The position numbers and the translations under genes were made by a program. DNA of 64,000 bases. It comes from Derxia gummosa DSM 723. GTDB taxonomy: Bacteria > Pseudomonadota > Gammaproteobacteria > Burkholderiales > Burkholderiaceae_E. The stretch is taken from assembly GCF_000482785.1 (NCBI RefSeq), contig NZ_AXWS01000014.1, positions 372,001 to 436,000 of the forward strand. The letters run 5' to 3'. The notes below the pieces were generated by a model. The model ran no database searches. It saw only the letters and a list, made by a program, of their open reading frames with translations, and was not told where the DNA came from. Below are positions 54,566-63,101 of this stretch, piece by piece (position 1 is the stretch's first letter; each line of letters opens with the position of its first letter).

Positions 54566-55702
54566 ATGGACAAGCTTGATCGGCGCGCGCGGCGCGCCCT
54601 GGCCGGCGGGCTGATGCTCGCCACCCTCGCACTCGGTGCCGGCGCGGCCGGCGCGGTCGGCACGGCGGCTCTCACGGGCGGCGAGTCCGCGCCGTCGGTC
54701 GCGCCCGGGCGCGGTGTCGATGCGCTGCTGCCCCAGGGCGGCGCAGTCGATCTGGCGCCGGCGCGCGCGCTCGCGGCCCGGCTCGCGGCCGAGCTGGCCG
54801 AGCGCTGCCCGCTCGCGCCGCCGTCCGACGTGGCCGCGCTCGATGCCTGCCGCAACGCGATGTTCCACGGCTCGGCGCTGCGCGAGGCGCTCGCGCCCGA
54901 GGTGCTGTGGGGCCGCGACGGCAAGTTTCCCGGCACGCCGCTGGCGGCCACCGGCCTCACGCGCTTCTCGCCCGAGGCGCTCACGGCCATGTACCTGCCG
55001 CTGTTCATGTTCAACGGCCGCTGGTCGGTCGAGTACGTGGCGACGGCGGGCCGGGCGCGCATCCGGCTGGAGGCGGCGTTCCGCAACCGGCTCGCGCCGG
55101 GCGAGTTCCCGTATCCGTTCTGGCATGACGCCTCGAAGTGGAGCGCCTACGAGAACACGCATGCCCTGCTGCTGTGGCTGACGCCGGGCCAGCCGAGCAT
55201 TGAGGTGGCGCAGTTCACCTGGCGCGGGCCGGAGGCGGTCGGCGCGCGCATCGACCCGCTGCCGACGCCGGGCTTCGAGGGCCGCTGGATGTGGACCGAC
55301 GCCGCCGGCCAGACCCAGCCCAAGGTGACGCTGTTCGACAGCCTGTACAGCCCGGCCAATCCGTTCAGGAAGCGGGTGGACGCGAGCTATCGCGGCCTCG
55401 CGCTGGCGCTGCGCGAGGGCGACTGCCTCGGCTGCCATTCGCCCGAGAACAAGGGCGGCATGCAGCGCCTGCTGCTGCTCCAGACGCCGCTGCACGCGGC
55501 CGGCAACATCGATGCGGTGCTCGATTCGGTGAAGCGCGATCGCATGCCGATCGACAACTACGGCAACGAGACGCCGCTGGCCGCCGCCGCGCGCCGCAAG
55601 CTCATCGCCCAGGGCGAGAAGTTCGCGGCCGAACTCAGGGCCGCGCGGGCCTGGGAGGCGGCGCATCCGGCCGCGCCGGCCAGGGTGGCGACGGGACAGT
55701 GA
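54566..55702 (+). CDS. Exported protein with a single c-type haem motif
   Basis: The 378-residue protein has a hydrophobic N-terminus (about 13-35), probably a signal or anchor. One haem-binding motif, C287-L-G-C-H, is followed by SPENKGGMQRLLLLQTPLHAAG. The region before it is beta-rich and unassigned (FMFNGRWSVEYVATAGRARI). Such proteins may be periplasmic cytochromes or accessory subunits of unknown oxidoreductases. It starts 23 bp after the GntR gene and may be co-transcribed with it. A link to the triazine pathway is not evident. Confidence 0.7.
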   Translation: MDKLDRRARRALAGGLMLATLALGAGAAGAVGTAALTGGESAPSVAPGRGVDALLPQGGAVDLAPARALAARLAAELAERCPLAPPSDVAALDACRNAMFHGSALREALAPEVLWGRDGKFPGTPLAATGLTRFSPEALTAMYLPLFMFNGRWSVEYVATAGRARIRLEAAFRNRLAPGEFPYPFWHDASKWSAYENTHALLLWLTPGQPSIEVAQFTWRGPEAVGARIDPLPTPGFEGRWMWTDAAGQTQPKVTLFDSLYSPANPFRKRVDASYRGLALALREGDCLGCHSPENKGGMQRLLLLQTPLHAAGNIDAVLDSVKRDRMPIDNYGNETPLAAAARRKLIAQGEKFAAELRAARAWEAAHPAAPARVATGQ

Positions 55703-55715
55703 GGGTTGGCGCGGG

Positions 55716-56876
55716 TCAGTCTTCGCGGCCGAGGTCGTGGCGCAGATGGACCTGCGGCGGCGTGAAGCAGGCGCCGGCGCGCGCGGGCATGACGCCGGCC
55801 ACGGGGCCGGGCGCGGAGGCGGCGGGCGCGTCGTCGGCCATGCAGGCGGCGCGCGCGGCGGCGTCGAGGTCGGCCAGCCGCTGCTGCCAGCGGCATTCAT
55901 CGGCCATGAGGGTCGCGGCCTGGGCCAGCCGGCGCGCGTCCTCGGCCACGCTGGCGATGGCATTGCCCGGGCCGGCATGGCGCGCGGCCTCGACGGCGGC
56001 ATTGAGCGCGAGCAGGTTGCCCCGGAAGGCGAGCGCCTCGACCGCGCCGGTGAAGTCGGCCGGCTGGGGCGGCGGCACCGCGCCGTGAGCGGCATTGCCG
56101 GCGGCCATCGCGCAGGCGCTGGCCATCGCGTTCGCCATCGCGGTGGCGCTGGCCTGCTCGACCGGGCTGCCCGAGAGGCGCAGCCGCTCCACCAGTTGCG
56201 CCAGCAGCCGGATGTCGGCCAGCGCGCGGCGCTCGACCACGAAGGCGATCGCAAGGCTCGGCAGCAGCGCCATGCCCAGCGCCACCAGCAGGCCGCGCAG
56301 CCAGCCCCGGCTCGCGGTCAGCACGGCGAGCGTGTCGTCATGGCCGACGGCGGCCAGGCTGTCGGTCAGCTCGACCGCGCGGCGTTGCAGCCGATCGGCC
56401 TGGCGCTCGGTCGAGGCCATGAGCGTGGCCAGCGTGGCGGCGTCGGGCGCGAGGCGGTTGTCGAGCAGGTCGTCGAGGGTGGCGCGGTAGGGCCGCAGAT
56501 CGAAGCCGAAGCCGCGCACCACGTCGGCGCTGGCGGCCGGCAGGTCGGCCTCGTCGGCGAGGGCGGACAGGGCTTCGGTCGCACGGGCGAGGCCGGCGCG
56601 CGCGGCCTCGCGCGACTTGGCGAGATCGGCGGCGGGCTGGTCGGCGGCCAAGCCGAGCGCGACGCGGCGGGCGGCGGTCTGGCTGTCGGCCAGCGCCGGC
56701 GCCACGCTGGCGCCAAGCCGCAGCGCCGACAGGTTGCGCTCGACCGCGTCGGCGGCGTGCGCGGTTTCGTGGTCGAGCACGTGGAGGGCGGCGAGCGACA
56801 CCGAGCCGAGCGCCGCTATGGCGACCAGCGGCGCGAGCAGCAGCTTGGCGCGCAGGGAGATTCGGGCGACGAGCAT
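55716..56876 (-). CDS. Degenerate methyl-accepting chemotaxis-like protein
   Basis: The 386-residue protein has two membrane segments (about 10-30 and 195-215) bounding a helical periplasmic domain. The cytosolic part contains a recognisable MCP hairpin piece, ALAFRGNLLALNAAVEAARH (near 295-315), then AIASVAEDARRLAQAA. The signalling coiled coil is far shorter than normal and the C-terminal descending helix is missing. It probably cannot form a standard CheA-CheW array. ATG 56876 begins the first membrane segment. Confidence 0.7.
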   Translation of the reverse strand: MLVARISLRAKLLLAPLVAIAALGSVSLAALHVLDHETAHAADAVERNLSALRLGASVAPALADSQTAARRVALGLAADQPAADLAKSREAARAGLARATEALSALADEADLPAASADVVRGFGFDLRPYRATLDDLLDNRLAPDAATLATLMASTERQADRLQRRAVELTDSLAAVGHDDTLAVLTASRGWLRGLLVALGMALLPSLAIAFVVERRALADIRLLAQLVERLRLSGSPVEQASATAMANAMASACAMAAGNAAHGAVPPPQPADFTGAVEALAFRGNLLALNAAVEAARHAGPGNAIASVAEDARRLAQAATLMADECRWQQRLADLDAAARAACMADDAPAASAPGPVAGVMPARAGACFTPPQVHLRHDLGRED

Positions 56877-57060
56877 GGGAGTGGGGCTTGTTCTGGAGGT
56901 GGCCCCATCTTCGGTGCCGCGCCGCGCGTCCGGCGGGCGGAGCATGGCGGGTGGCGAGTGGCAATTCGCATCCGCCGTGCCCCTCAAGTTCCGGGCGCGG
57001 CTGCCGTCAGGACCGGGCTGGTCTGGCCTGATGCGCCGTCCGCCGGTCCCGCTGCCCGGC

Positions 57061-58227
57061 TCAGCCCGGCGCCCGCGTCGGTGCCCAGCGCGTCCACGCC
57101 AGCAGGCTGCCGCCCGCCTGCGCCGCCAGCACCATCGCGATCACGCCCTGCCAGCCGAAGTGCCGCCACAGCACGCCGCCCAGCAGCGCGCCCGCCGTGC
57201 CGCCCGCGTAATACACGGCGTTGTAGAGCCCCGAGGCCAGCGACCGCCCCTCGCGCACATTGGCCGCGACGAAGCTGATCGCCACCGTCTGCGCCACGAA
57301 GGTGGCCGTGCTGGCAAAGGCCAGCCCCACCATCACCCACAGGAAATCGGGGATGAGCGTGAGCACCGCCCCCAGCGCCCCGCCGCCCAGCGCCAGCACC
57401 AGCGTGCCCCGGTAGCCGAGCGGCCCGAGCAGCCGGTTGGTGAGCGGCGCCGCCATGAAGCCAAGCAGGTAGATGGTGAACACATTGGCCAGCGCCGCCG
57501 GCCCGTAGCCCCAGGGCGGCCCGGCCAGCAGCAGGTTGACGTAGGTGAACACGCCCACTTGGCAAAGCAGCACGCAGAAACCCACCGCGCAGGCCGCCAG
57601 CAACCGGCCGTTGCGCGCATGCCCGGCCAGCCCGCGCAGCGCCACGTTCACCTGCCGCCGCGCCACGAAGCGCCGTGACGCCGGCAGCAGCTTGAGCACC
57701 ACCACGCCGCCCAGCGCATTGAGCAGGCCCAGCGCCACGAAGGCCGCGCGCCAGCCCGCCAGCTCCGTGATCTGCCCGGTCAGGAAGCGGCCGAGAAAGC
57801 CGCCCAGCACGCAGCCCGCCACATAGGCGCCCATCGCGGCGGTCATGCGGCCGTGCTCCAGCTCCTCGCCGATGTAGGCCACGATCACCACGGTGATGCC
57901 AGGGATGAACAGCCCCTCGGCAAAGCGCAGCGCCACCACCTGCGGCAGCGATTGCGCGAAGCCGATCGCGATGGTGGGCAGCGCCACCGCCAGCATCGAC
58001 CCCGCCACGAAGTGCTTGCGCCCGAGCGCGTCCGAAACCATCCCCGTCAGCGGCGACAGCAGCGCCACCGCCATCACCGTCGCCCCGACGGTCGCGCCCA
58101 CTGCCGGCGCCGAGGCATCGAAGGCCCGCATCAGGTCGGGCAGCACCGACTGGATCGAATAGACGTTGATGAAGGCGAACACGCCGATGAGGCCGAACAG
58201 CCAGCGCGCAGGGGAGGGAGCAGACAT
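57061..58227 (-). CDS. MFS transporter (YnfM/AraJ-like)
   Basis: The 388-residue major facilitator has 12 helices. FAFINVYSIQSVLPDLMRAF at the N-terminus, LTGMVSDALGRKHFV (loop 2-3 motif A) and GRFLTGQITELAGWRAAFV are typical of the drug:H+ antiporter group. The substrate is unknown. ATG 58227 is chosen by family length, as longer starts lie in promoter DNA. It diverges from lrgAB across the region carrying the third dnaN-leader copy. Confidence 0.88.
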   Translation of the reverse strand: MSAPSPARWLFGLIGVFAFINVYSIQSVLPDLMRAFDASAPAVGATVGATVMAVALLSPLTGMVSDALGRKHFVAGSMLAVALPTIAIGFAQSLPQVVALRFAEGLFIPGITVVIVAYIGEELEHGRMTAAMGAYVAGCVLGGFLGRFLTGQITELAGWRAAFVALGLLNALGGVVVLKLLPASRRFVARRQVNVALRGLAGHARNGRLLAACAVGFCVLLCQVGVFTYVNLLLAGPPWGYGPAALANVFTIYLLGFMAAPLTNRLLGPLGYRGTLVLALGGGALGAVLTLIPDFLWVMVGLAFASTATFVAQTVAISFVAANVREGRSLASGLYNAVYYAGGTAGALLGGVLWRHFGWQGVIAMVLAAQAGGSLLAWTRWAPTRAPG

Positions 58228-58261
58228 CACCGGATTGTCGCGCCGCGCCACGCTGCCGGTC

Positions 58262-58497
58262 GGTCGTGAAATCTGTGGATAAGTTTCTGAGCGATTGGGA
58301 CCAAGTCCCGACCCGAGCCGAAACGGCCGGAATCCATCCTGCGCCATCCACAGAACCCGGCAGCGATTCACCGGGAGTTGTCAGTAGCCCCAAGTGCTTG
58401 AACCCAAAGCCGAAGCCGAAGTTATCCACAGAAACAGTGACCGATCATCATCAGCTTCAATTCAAAACTGAAACTGCTTCATAAGGACAACGACGCG
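58262..58497 (+). repeat. dnaN-leader repeat, copy C, with two perfect DnaA boxes
   Basis: Compared with 181-413, the order GGTC..GAAATCTGTGGA, GACCAAG, CGGAA, TCCACAGA, CCAAGT..TTGAAC, TTATCCACAGAAA and GACCGATCATCATCA is kept over about 230 bp. Perfect DnaA boxes lie at 58273-58281 (reversed) and 58422-58430. The box-to-15-mer spacing (31) equals copies A and B. The copy ends with CTGCTTCATAAGGACAACGAC, matching the dnaN ribosome-binding region without its ATG, so it looks like a relic of a dnaN leader. With the rest of 58228-58638 it forms a gene-free region. Confidence 0.75.
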
Positions 58498-58616
58498 CAA
58501 AAGCCGCCCCTTGCGGCAGTGTTGTGGCTTCGCGCCGGGCTGTAACACCGGCATGTCAGGCGCCGGGTATCGCCGGTTGCGGGCGGCATGCTTGCTGCCT
58601 TTTCGGCCCACCGGGC

Positions 58617-58625
58617 TTATCCACA
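58617..58625 (+). promoter_or_regulatory. Perfect DnaA box immediately upstream of lrgA
   Basis: TTATCCACA lies 14 bases before the lrgA ATG, next to the ribosome binding site GGAACGGGAA. Together with 58273-58281 and 58422-58430 it makes three perfect boxes within 353 bp. Confidence 0.7.
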
Positions 58626-58638
58626 GGAACGGGAAACG

Positions 58639-59100
58639 ATGGTTGCCAGCCTTGTCGTGCTGCTCGTCTATCAACTGGTCGGCGAGGTCACCGTCCGCTT
58701 CTTCGGGCTCGATCTGCCGGGGCCGGTGCTGGGCATGGCGCTGCTGCTGCTCACGCTGATGGCGCGGCGGCGCCTGTCGGTGCCGTTCGCAAACACGACG
58801 CGCGGGTTGCTCGACCATCTCGGGCTGCTGTACGTGCCGGCCGGCGCCGGCCTGATCTCGCAGATCGACCGGCTCCAGGGCCACTGGCTCGGGCTGATCG
58901 CGACGGTGGTCATCAGCACGGTGCTGACGCTGGTGGTCTGCGGCTGGACGATGCAATTGATGATGCGATGGACCGGCACGGCGGAGGACGGCGGGTCGGT
59001 CGCGGGAACGGTGGACAACTCCGCGACGACAGCGGCCGCCGCGCCGGGCGGTCAGGCCGCCTCGCGCGCCGCCGGCCCGCTCCCCGGAGACCGCGCATGA
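58639..59100 (+). CDS. LrgA/CidA family holin-like protein
   Basis: The 153-residue protein has four membrane helices in the first 110 residues. LPGPVLGMALLLLTL near 25 and LGLLYVPAGAGLISQ near 62 are family signatures. The C-terminal 40 residues are Ala/Gly-rich. It works with LrgB/CidB in murein hydrolase export control, autolysis or by-product transport. Its stop overlaps the lrgB start (ATGA), so the two genes are translationally coupled. No LytSR-type regulator is adjacent apart from the unrelated kinase pair downstream. Confidence 0.9.
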   Translation: MVASLVVLLVYQLVGEVTVRFFGLDLPGPVLGMALLLLTLMARRRLSVPFANTTRGLLDHLGLLYVPAGAGLISQIDRLQGHWLGLIATVVISTVLTLVVCGWTMQLMMRWTGTAEDGGSVAGTVDNSATTAAAAPGGQAASRAAGPLPGDRA

Positions 59101-59822
59101 GCACGACCCGCCTGTCCGAAATCTGGATCTACCTCGCGCCGACGCCGCTCGATGGCCTGCTGCTCACGCTCGGCGCCTATCTCGCAGGGCTGTGGATATT
59201 CGAGAAGTCCGGCCGGCGCGCCTGGCTCAATCCGGTGTTCATCGCGATCGGGCTGGTGATCGCGGTGCTCGCGGCCACGCGCACGCCCTACGCCACCTAC
59301 TTCGAGGGCGCGCAGTTCGTGCACTTCCTGCTCGGGCCGGCGACGGTGGCGCTGGCGGTGCCGCTCTACGCCAACGTGCTGTCGGTGAAGCGGCTGGCCG
59401 TGCCGGTGCTCGTCACCGTGGTGGTGGGCGCGGTGTTCGCCACCGTGTCGGCGCTGGCGATCGGCTGGCTGTTCGGGCTCGACCGCACGCTGCTGCTCAC
59501 GCTCACCACCAAGTCGGTCACGACGCCGGTCGCGATGGGCATCACCGAGCGCATCGGCGGCATTCCGTCGCTGGCGGCGGTGATGGTGATGTTCACCGGC
59601 ATGAGCGGCATCGCCTTCGGCCTCGCGTCGCTGCGGCTGGCGCGCGTGAGGCTGCCGCAGGCGCTCGGCTTCGCGATGGGGCTGGGCTGCCACGGCATCG
59701 GCACCGCCGAATCGCTGCGCGTGAACCAGACGGCCGGTGCCTTCGCGGCGCTGGCGATGGGGCTGACGGCGATCGTCACGGCGCTGTTCGTGCCGGCGCT
59801 GGTGCGGGCGCTGGGCATCTGA
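59097..59822 (+). CDS. LrgB/CidB family membrane protein
   Basis: The 241-residue protein has about seven helices. Marks are LGPATVALAVPLYAN near residue 80, LTTKSVTTPVAMGITERIGGIPSLAAV near 137 (in outline) and GFAMGLGCHGIGTAESLRVN near 190. It is the partner of LrgA. The ATG at 59097 overlaps the lrgA stop. It is followed by 212 bp without a gene before the response regulator. Confidence 0.92.
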   Translation: MSTTRLSEIWIYLAPTPLDGLLLTLGAYLAGLWIFEKSGRRAWLNPVFIAIGLVIAVLAATRTPYATYFEGAQFVHFLLGPATVALAVPLYANVLSVKRLAVPVLVTVVVGAVFATVSALAIGWLFGLDRTLLLTLTTKSVTTPVAMGITERIGGIPSLAAVMVMFTGMSGIAFGLASLRLARVRLPQALGFAMGLGCHGIGTAESLRVNQTAGAFAALAMGLTAIVTALFVPALVRALGI

Positions 59823-60034
59823 GGGCGAGGCGGCTGCTTCGGCTTGCGCGGCCATGCGCGCCGGCGGGGACGCGAGCCGCGCGCTCCGAGGGCCGTTGCC
59901 GCGCCGCGGATGACGGCGCGCGCCGCCACCTTTCCAGCCGCCGCGCCGACGCCGCGCGGGCGCGCGTCGTGCATGCTTGCGGCTGAATGCGATCGATTGT
60001 CGATCGCGCCGGCCGCTGCGCACCTTCGCCGCCC

Positions 60035-60400
60035 ATGTCCGCTCCGCACACCATCCTGATCGTCGAGGACAACGCCCAGATCCGCGACACCCTGGCCGAC
60101 CTGCTCGCGGCGCCGACGCGCCGCGTGGTCGGCTGCGGCGACGGCCGTGGCGCCTTCGACTTCCTCGCGCGCTCGACGGCCGACCTGCTCGTGACCGACA
60201 TCCGCCTGCCCGACATTTCCGGCCTCGACATCGCGCGTCATGTGGTGGCCGGCGCGCCCGACTTTCCGGTCATCGTCACGTCGGGCTATGCGCTGCCGCC
60301 GCTCGACTTCGGCCGCCGCGTGCACACGCTGCAGAAGCCCTTCGACATCGACGAGCTGGAAGCGCTGATCGACCGCCTGCTCGGCGTGAGCCCGCAATGA
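60035..60400 (+). CDS. Single-domain response regulator
   Basis: The 121-residue protein has a receiver fold only. The acidic pocket is E11/D12 in ILIVEDN, the phospho-acceptor is D55 in LLVTDIRLPD, a Ser/Thr switch is in VIVTSGY and the Lys is in LQKPFD near the end. There is no output domain, so it may act by protein contact, like FixJ-less or phosphatase-type CheY relatives. Its stop overlaps the following kinase start (ATGA), which indicates a functional pair. Confidence 0.9.
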   Translation: MSAPHTILIVEDNAQIRDTLADLLAAPTRRVVGCGDGRGAFDFLARSTADLLVTDIRLPDISGLDIARHVVAGAPDFPVIVTSGYALPPLDFGRRVHTLQKPFDIDELEALIDRLLGVSPQ

Positions 60401-61482
60401 ACGTCGTCGATGCCGAGGGCGTCGTCCAGGCCGTCCTGGCGCGGGTGGCGCGGGTGCGCGGCTCGGCCTGGCGCAGCTACGGTCTGAGCCTGCTGCTGTT
60501 CGGCAGCGCCCTCGGCATCCGCTTCGCGTGCGACAACGCGCTGCCCAACGGCTTTCCCTTCCTCACCTTCTTCCCGGCCATCGTGCTGAGCGCCTTCCTG
60601 TGCGGCTGGCGGCCGGCGCTGGCCTGCGCCTTTCTCTCGACGCTGTCGGCCTGGTACTGGTTCATCGAACCGCGCCAGACCTTCACGGTGAATGCGCAGT
60701 CGGGGGTGGCGCTCGGCTTCTTCATCGTGGTGGGGCTGGTGGACATCATCGTGATCGAACTGATGACCGACGCGCTCGGCCGGCTGCGCCGTGCCCAGGC
60801 ACGCACCGACGAGCTGCTCGACCAGCGCACCGTGCTGTTCCACGAATTGCAGCACCGCGTGGCCAACTCGCTCATGCACGTGAGCACGCTGCTCGCGCGC
60901 CAGCGCAAGCGGCTCGCGCACAACGACGAGGCGGCGGCTGCGCTGGCCGACGCGCGGCTGCGCTTCGACGCGATGTCGCGCATGCACCGGCGGCTCTACG
61001 ACCCGCAGGTGTTCGACCAGCCGCTGGCCTCGGTACTGGAGGCGCTGTGCGCCGACTTCCTGCTGGCCCAGGGCCGGATCGGGCTGCGCTGCGAGGTGGT
61101 GGCGGTGGACGTGCGCTTCGGGCTCGACCGGCTCACCACGCTGGCGCTGCTGCTGCTGGAGCTGATCACCAATGCCGTCAAGCACGGCTTCGGCGCCGAG
61201 GGAACCGGGCTGATCGAGGTGCATGTGACCTGCGGCGGCGATGGCTCGGTGGTGCTCTGCGTCGAGGATGACGGGCGTGGCGTGCCCGCCGGCTTCGATC
61301 CCGACGCCAGCGAGGGGCTGGGCATGCGCATCGCGGCCGGCCTCGCCCGCGCGCTCCAGGGCGAGCTGGAATACCGTCCGCGCACCGCCGGCGGCACGGC
61401 CGTGAGCCTGCGCATCCCGCTCACGGCGGAAGACCGGTTGCCCGCCAGCGAAGGCGGAACGGTGCCGGCGCTGGCGGGCTGA
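60397..61482 (+). CDS. DUF4118 membrane histidine kinase, HWE/HisKA_2 type
   Basis: The 361-residue kinase has three or four N-terminal helices (residues 25-125) in a DUF4118/KdpD-like arrangement (LPNGFPFLTFFPAIVLSAFL, WYWFIEPRQTF). A HisKA_2-type helix carries the likely phospho-acceptor His153 in HELQHRVANSLMHV. The HATPase_c domain has LELITNAVKHGFG near 253 and EDDGRGVPAGF near 288. This kinase class is common in light and general-stress signalling, but no photosensor domain is present. It is coupled to the upstream receiver gene. Confidence 0.88.
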   Translation: MNVVDAEGVVQAVLARVARVRGSAWRSYGLSLLLFGSALGIRFACDNALPNGFPFLTFFPAIVLSAFLCGWRPALACAFLSTLSAWYWFIEPRQTFTVNAQSGVALGFFIVVGLVDIIVIELMTDALGRLRRAQARTDELLDQRTVLFHELQHRVANSLMHVSTLLARQRKRLAHNDEAAAALADARLRFDAMSRMHRRLYDPQVFDQPLASVLEALCADFLLAQGRIGLRCEVVAVDVRFGLDRLTTLALLLLELITNAVKHGFGAEGTGLIEVHVTCGGDGSVVLCVEDDGRGVPAGFDPDASEGLGMRIAAGLARALQGELEYRPRTAGGTAVSLRIPLTAEDRLPASEGGTVPALAG

Positions 61483-61557
61483 GGCGGCGAGCCATGCCAG
61501 CCGGCGCGGCGGCCGATGGCCCGAGGCCGCGGCGGGTGCTCCGCCGACGGCCGCGCC

Positions 61558-62085
61558 TCAGTCCGGCGCGCCGATGCGCTCCAGGAAGGCCGGCGCGATG
61601 CGCCGGTGCAGCGGTCGTACCAGAAGCATGTAGAAGCGCCCGAGCCGGTTGCGCACATGCACGACCGTCGTGGTGACGAGCATCGCGCCACCCTCGGCCA
61701 GCGCCGTCCGCCGCAGCGACATCACCACGCGCAGATGGCGGTCGTCGTCGCCGAGCAGCACCTCGTCGGGCGCCACCGACAGCAGCGTGAAGATGCCCAC
61801 GCGCTCGCCGGGCCGGTAGCTGTCTGCCGGGCGCCGCAAGGTCGGGTCGAAGCCGCCGAGATCCTTCAGGCCGACCAGCCGCGCGAGCCGGTTGCGCAGT
61901 GCCATCAGCCCGTCGACCCAGGCTGGCGTGCGGCGCGCGGCGGCGAGGAAGAGTTCGAGCGGGCCGGCCTCGGCATCGGCCACGCGGATCATCCAGGCAT
62001 CGTGAAAGTGCGCGCCGGGCAGCAGCGCGGCGATGGCGCTGCCCTCGGGCACGGGGCAGAGGCGGGCGGATTGGCGGGTAGGCAT
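61558..62085 (-). CDS. DUF2867 family protein
   Basis: The 175-residue protein has the pattern FHDAWMIRVADAE near residue 27, then GIFTLLSVAPDEVLLGDDDRHL near 98, then VTTTVVHVRNRLGRFYMLLVRPLHRRI near 140 (in outline). This fits DUF2867, an SRPBCC-like fold of unknown function. ATG 62085 lies eight bases downstream of the nitroreductase stop, so it is in the same operon. Confidence 0.85.
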   Translation of the reverse strand: MPTRQSARLCPVPEGSAIAALLPGAHFHDAWMIRVADAEAGPLELFLAAARRTPAWVDGLMALRNRLARLVGLKDLGGFDPTLRRPADSYRPGERVGIFTLLSVAPDEVLLGDDDRHLRVVMSLRRTALAEGGAMLVTTTVVHVRNRLGRFYMLLVRPLHRRIAPAFLERIGAPD

Positions 62086-62093
62086 GGCCGGCC

Positions 62094-62918
62094 TCAGCGC
62101 ATCAGGAAGCCGAGCGCTTCGAGCTTCTGGCGCAGCAGGTCGCGGCCGGTGAGCGCGGCCGCGTCGGCGATACGCTTGACGCTGTGCGGCGTCCACTTGT
62201 GCGCCTTCATGCCCTGCGACGTGTAGAAGCCCTGCATCGTCGCGTCATAGGCGTCGATGACGGCGTCCTGGGCGTCGAGGTCGTAATGCTCGCGGTGCAG
62301 CACGGCGGCTTGCGGCAGACGCGGCTTGACGGCGCCGGCCCTGGCCGGCGTGCCGACGCACAGGCCGAACACCGGCGTGACGAGCGGCGGCAGCTTCAGT
62401 TCGGCCGCGACCTTGTCGAGCTGGTTGCGGATGCCGCCGATGTACACGCTGCCGAGCCCCATCGACTCGAAGGCGGCGACCGCGTTCTGCGCCGCGAGCG
62501 CCGCGTCGATCACGCCCACCAGCAGCATCTCCAGATGGTCGAGCCCTTCGGACGGGCTGCCGGCGCGCTCGGCGCAGCGGCGCAGGCGGGCCAGGTCGGC
62601 GAGCCAGACGAGGAAGGTCGGGCAGTCGCTCACATGCTTCTGGCCGCCGGTCCAGTCGGCCAGCTTGGCCTTGGTCTCGGGCGCCTCGACGGCGACCACG
62701 CTCCACACCTGGAGGTTGGACGAGGTGGCGGCCGATTGCGCGGCGGCGATGCCGGCTTCGAGCGCGCCGGCGGGCAGGGCGTCGGGCAGGAAGGCGCGCA
62801 CCGAGGCGTGGCCGAGCAGGCTGTCGAGCACGGCATTCCAGGGCGCGTCGGCGGCGATGGCGGGCGCATCGGCGCCGTAGCGTGCGTCGAGCAGGTCGAG
62901 CGGGGAGGGAGTGGTCAT
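62094..62918 (-). CDS. Nitroreductase family flavoprotein
   Basis: The 274-residue FMN-dependent oxidoreductase is of the NADPH (NfsA/FRP) type. Marks are SLLGHASVRAFLPDALP near 33 (FMN phosphate site), AAAQSAATSSNLQVWSVVAVE near 58, VAAFESMGLGSVYIGGIRN near 147, and FGLCVGTPARAGAVKPRLP near 183. It could reduce nitroaromatics or quinones; the physiological substrate is unknown. It is the first gene of an operon with the DUF2867 gene. Confidence 0.9.
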   Translation of the reverse strand: MTTPSPLDLLDARYGADAPAIAADAPWNAVLDSLLGHASVRAFLPDALPAGALEAGIAAAQSAATSSNLQVWSVVAVEAPETKAKLADWTGGQKHVSDCPTFLVWLADLARLRRCAERAGSPSEGLDHLEMLLVGVIDAALAAQNAVAAFESMGLGSVYIGGIRNQLDKVAAELKLPPLVTPVFGLCVGTPARAGAVKPRLPQAAVLHREHYDLDAQDAVIDAYDATMQGFYTSQGMKAHKWTPHSVKRIADAAALTGRDLLRQKLEALGFLMR

Positions 62919-63101
62919 GGCGTTCTTTGCGCGGAAGTTGGCGGAGCGGCCGCAAGTTTGGCGCGGGTTAGCATGCGGCGGACTGCCGGCCCGTATCGGC
63001 CCGTCGCCGCGCGAGGGTCAGCGGCCATGTCCGCAAGTCCGCCGTCACGCCCGCAAGACCGTCACGCCCGCACGAGCCCGTCGTTCCGCCCCGAAAAACA
63101 A

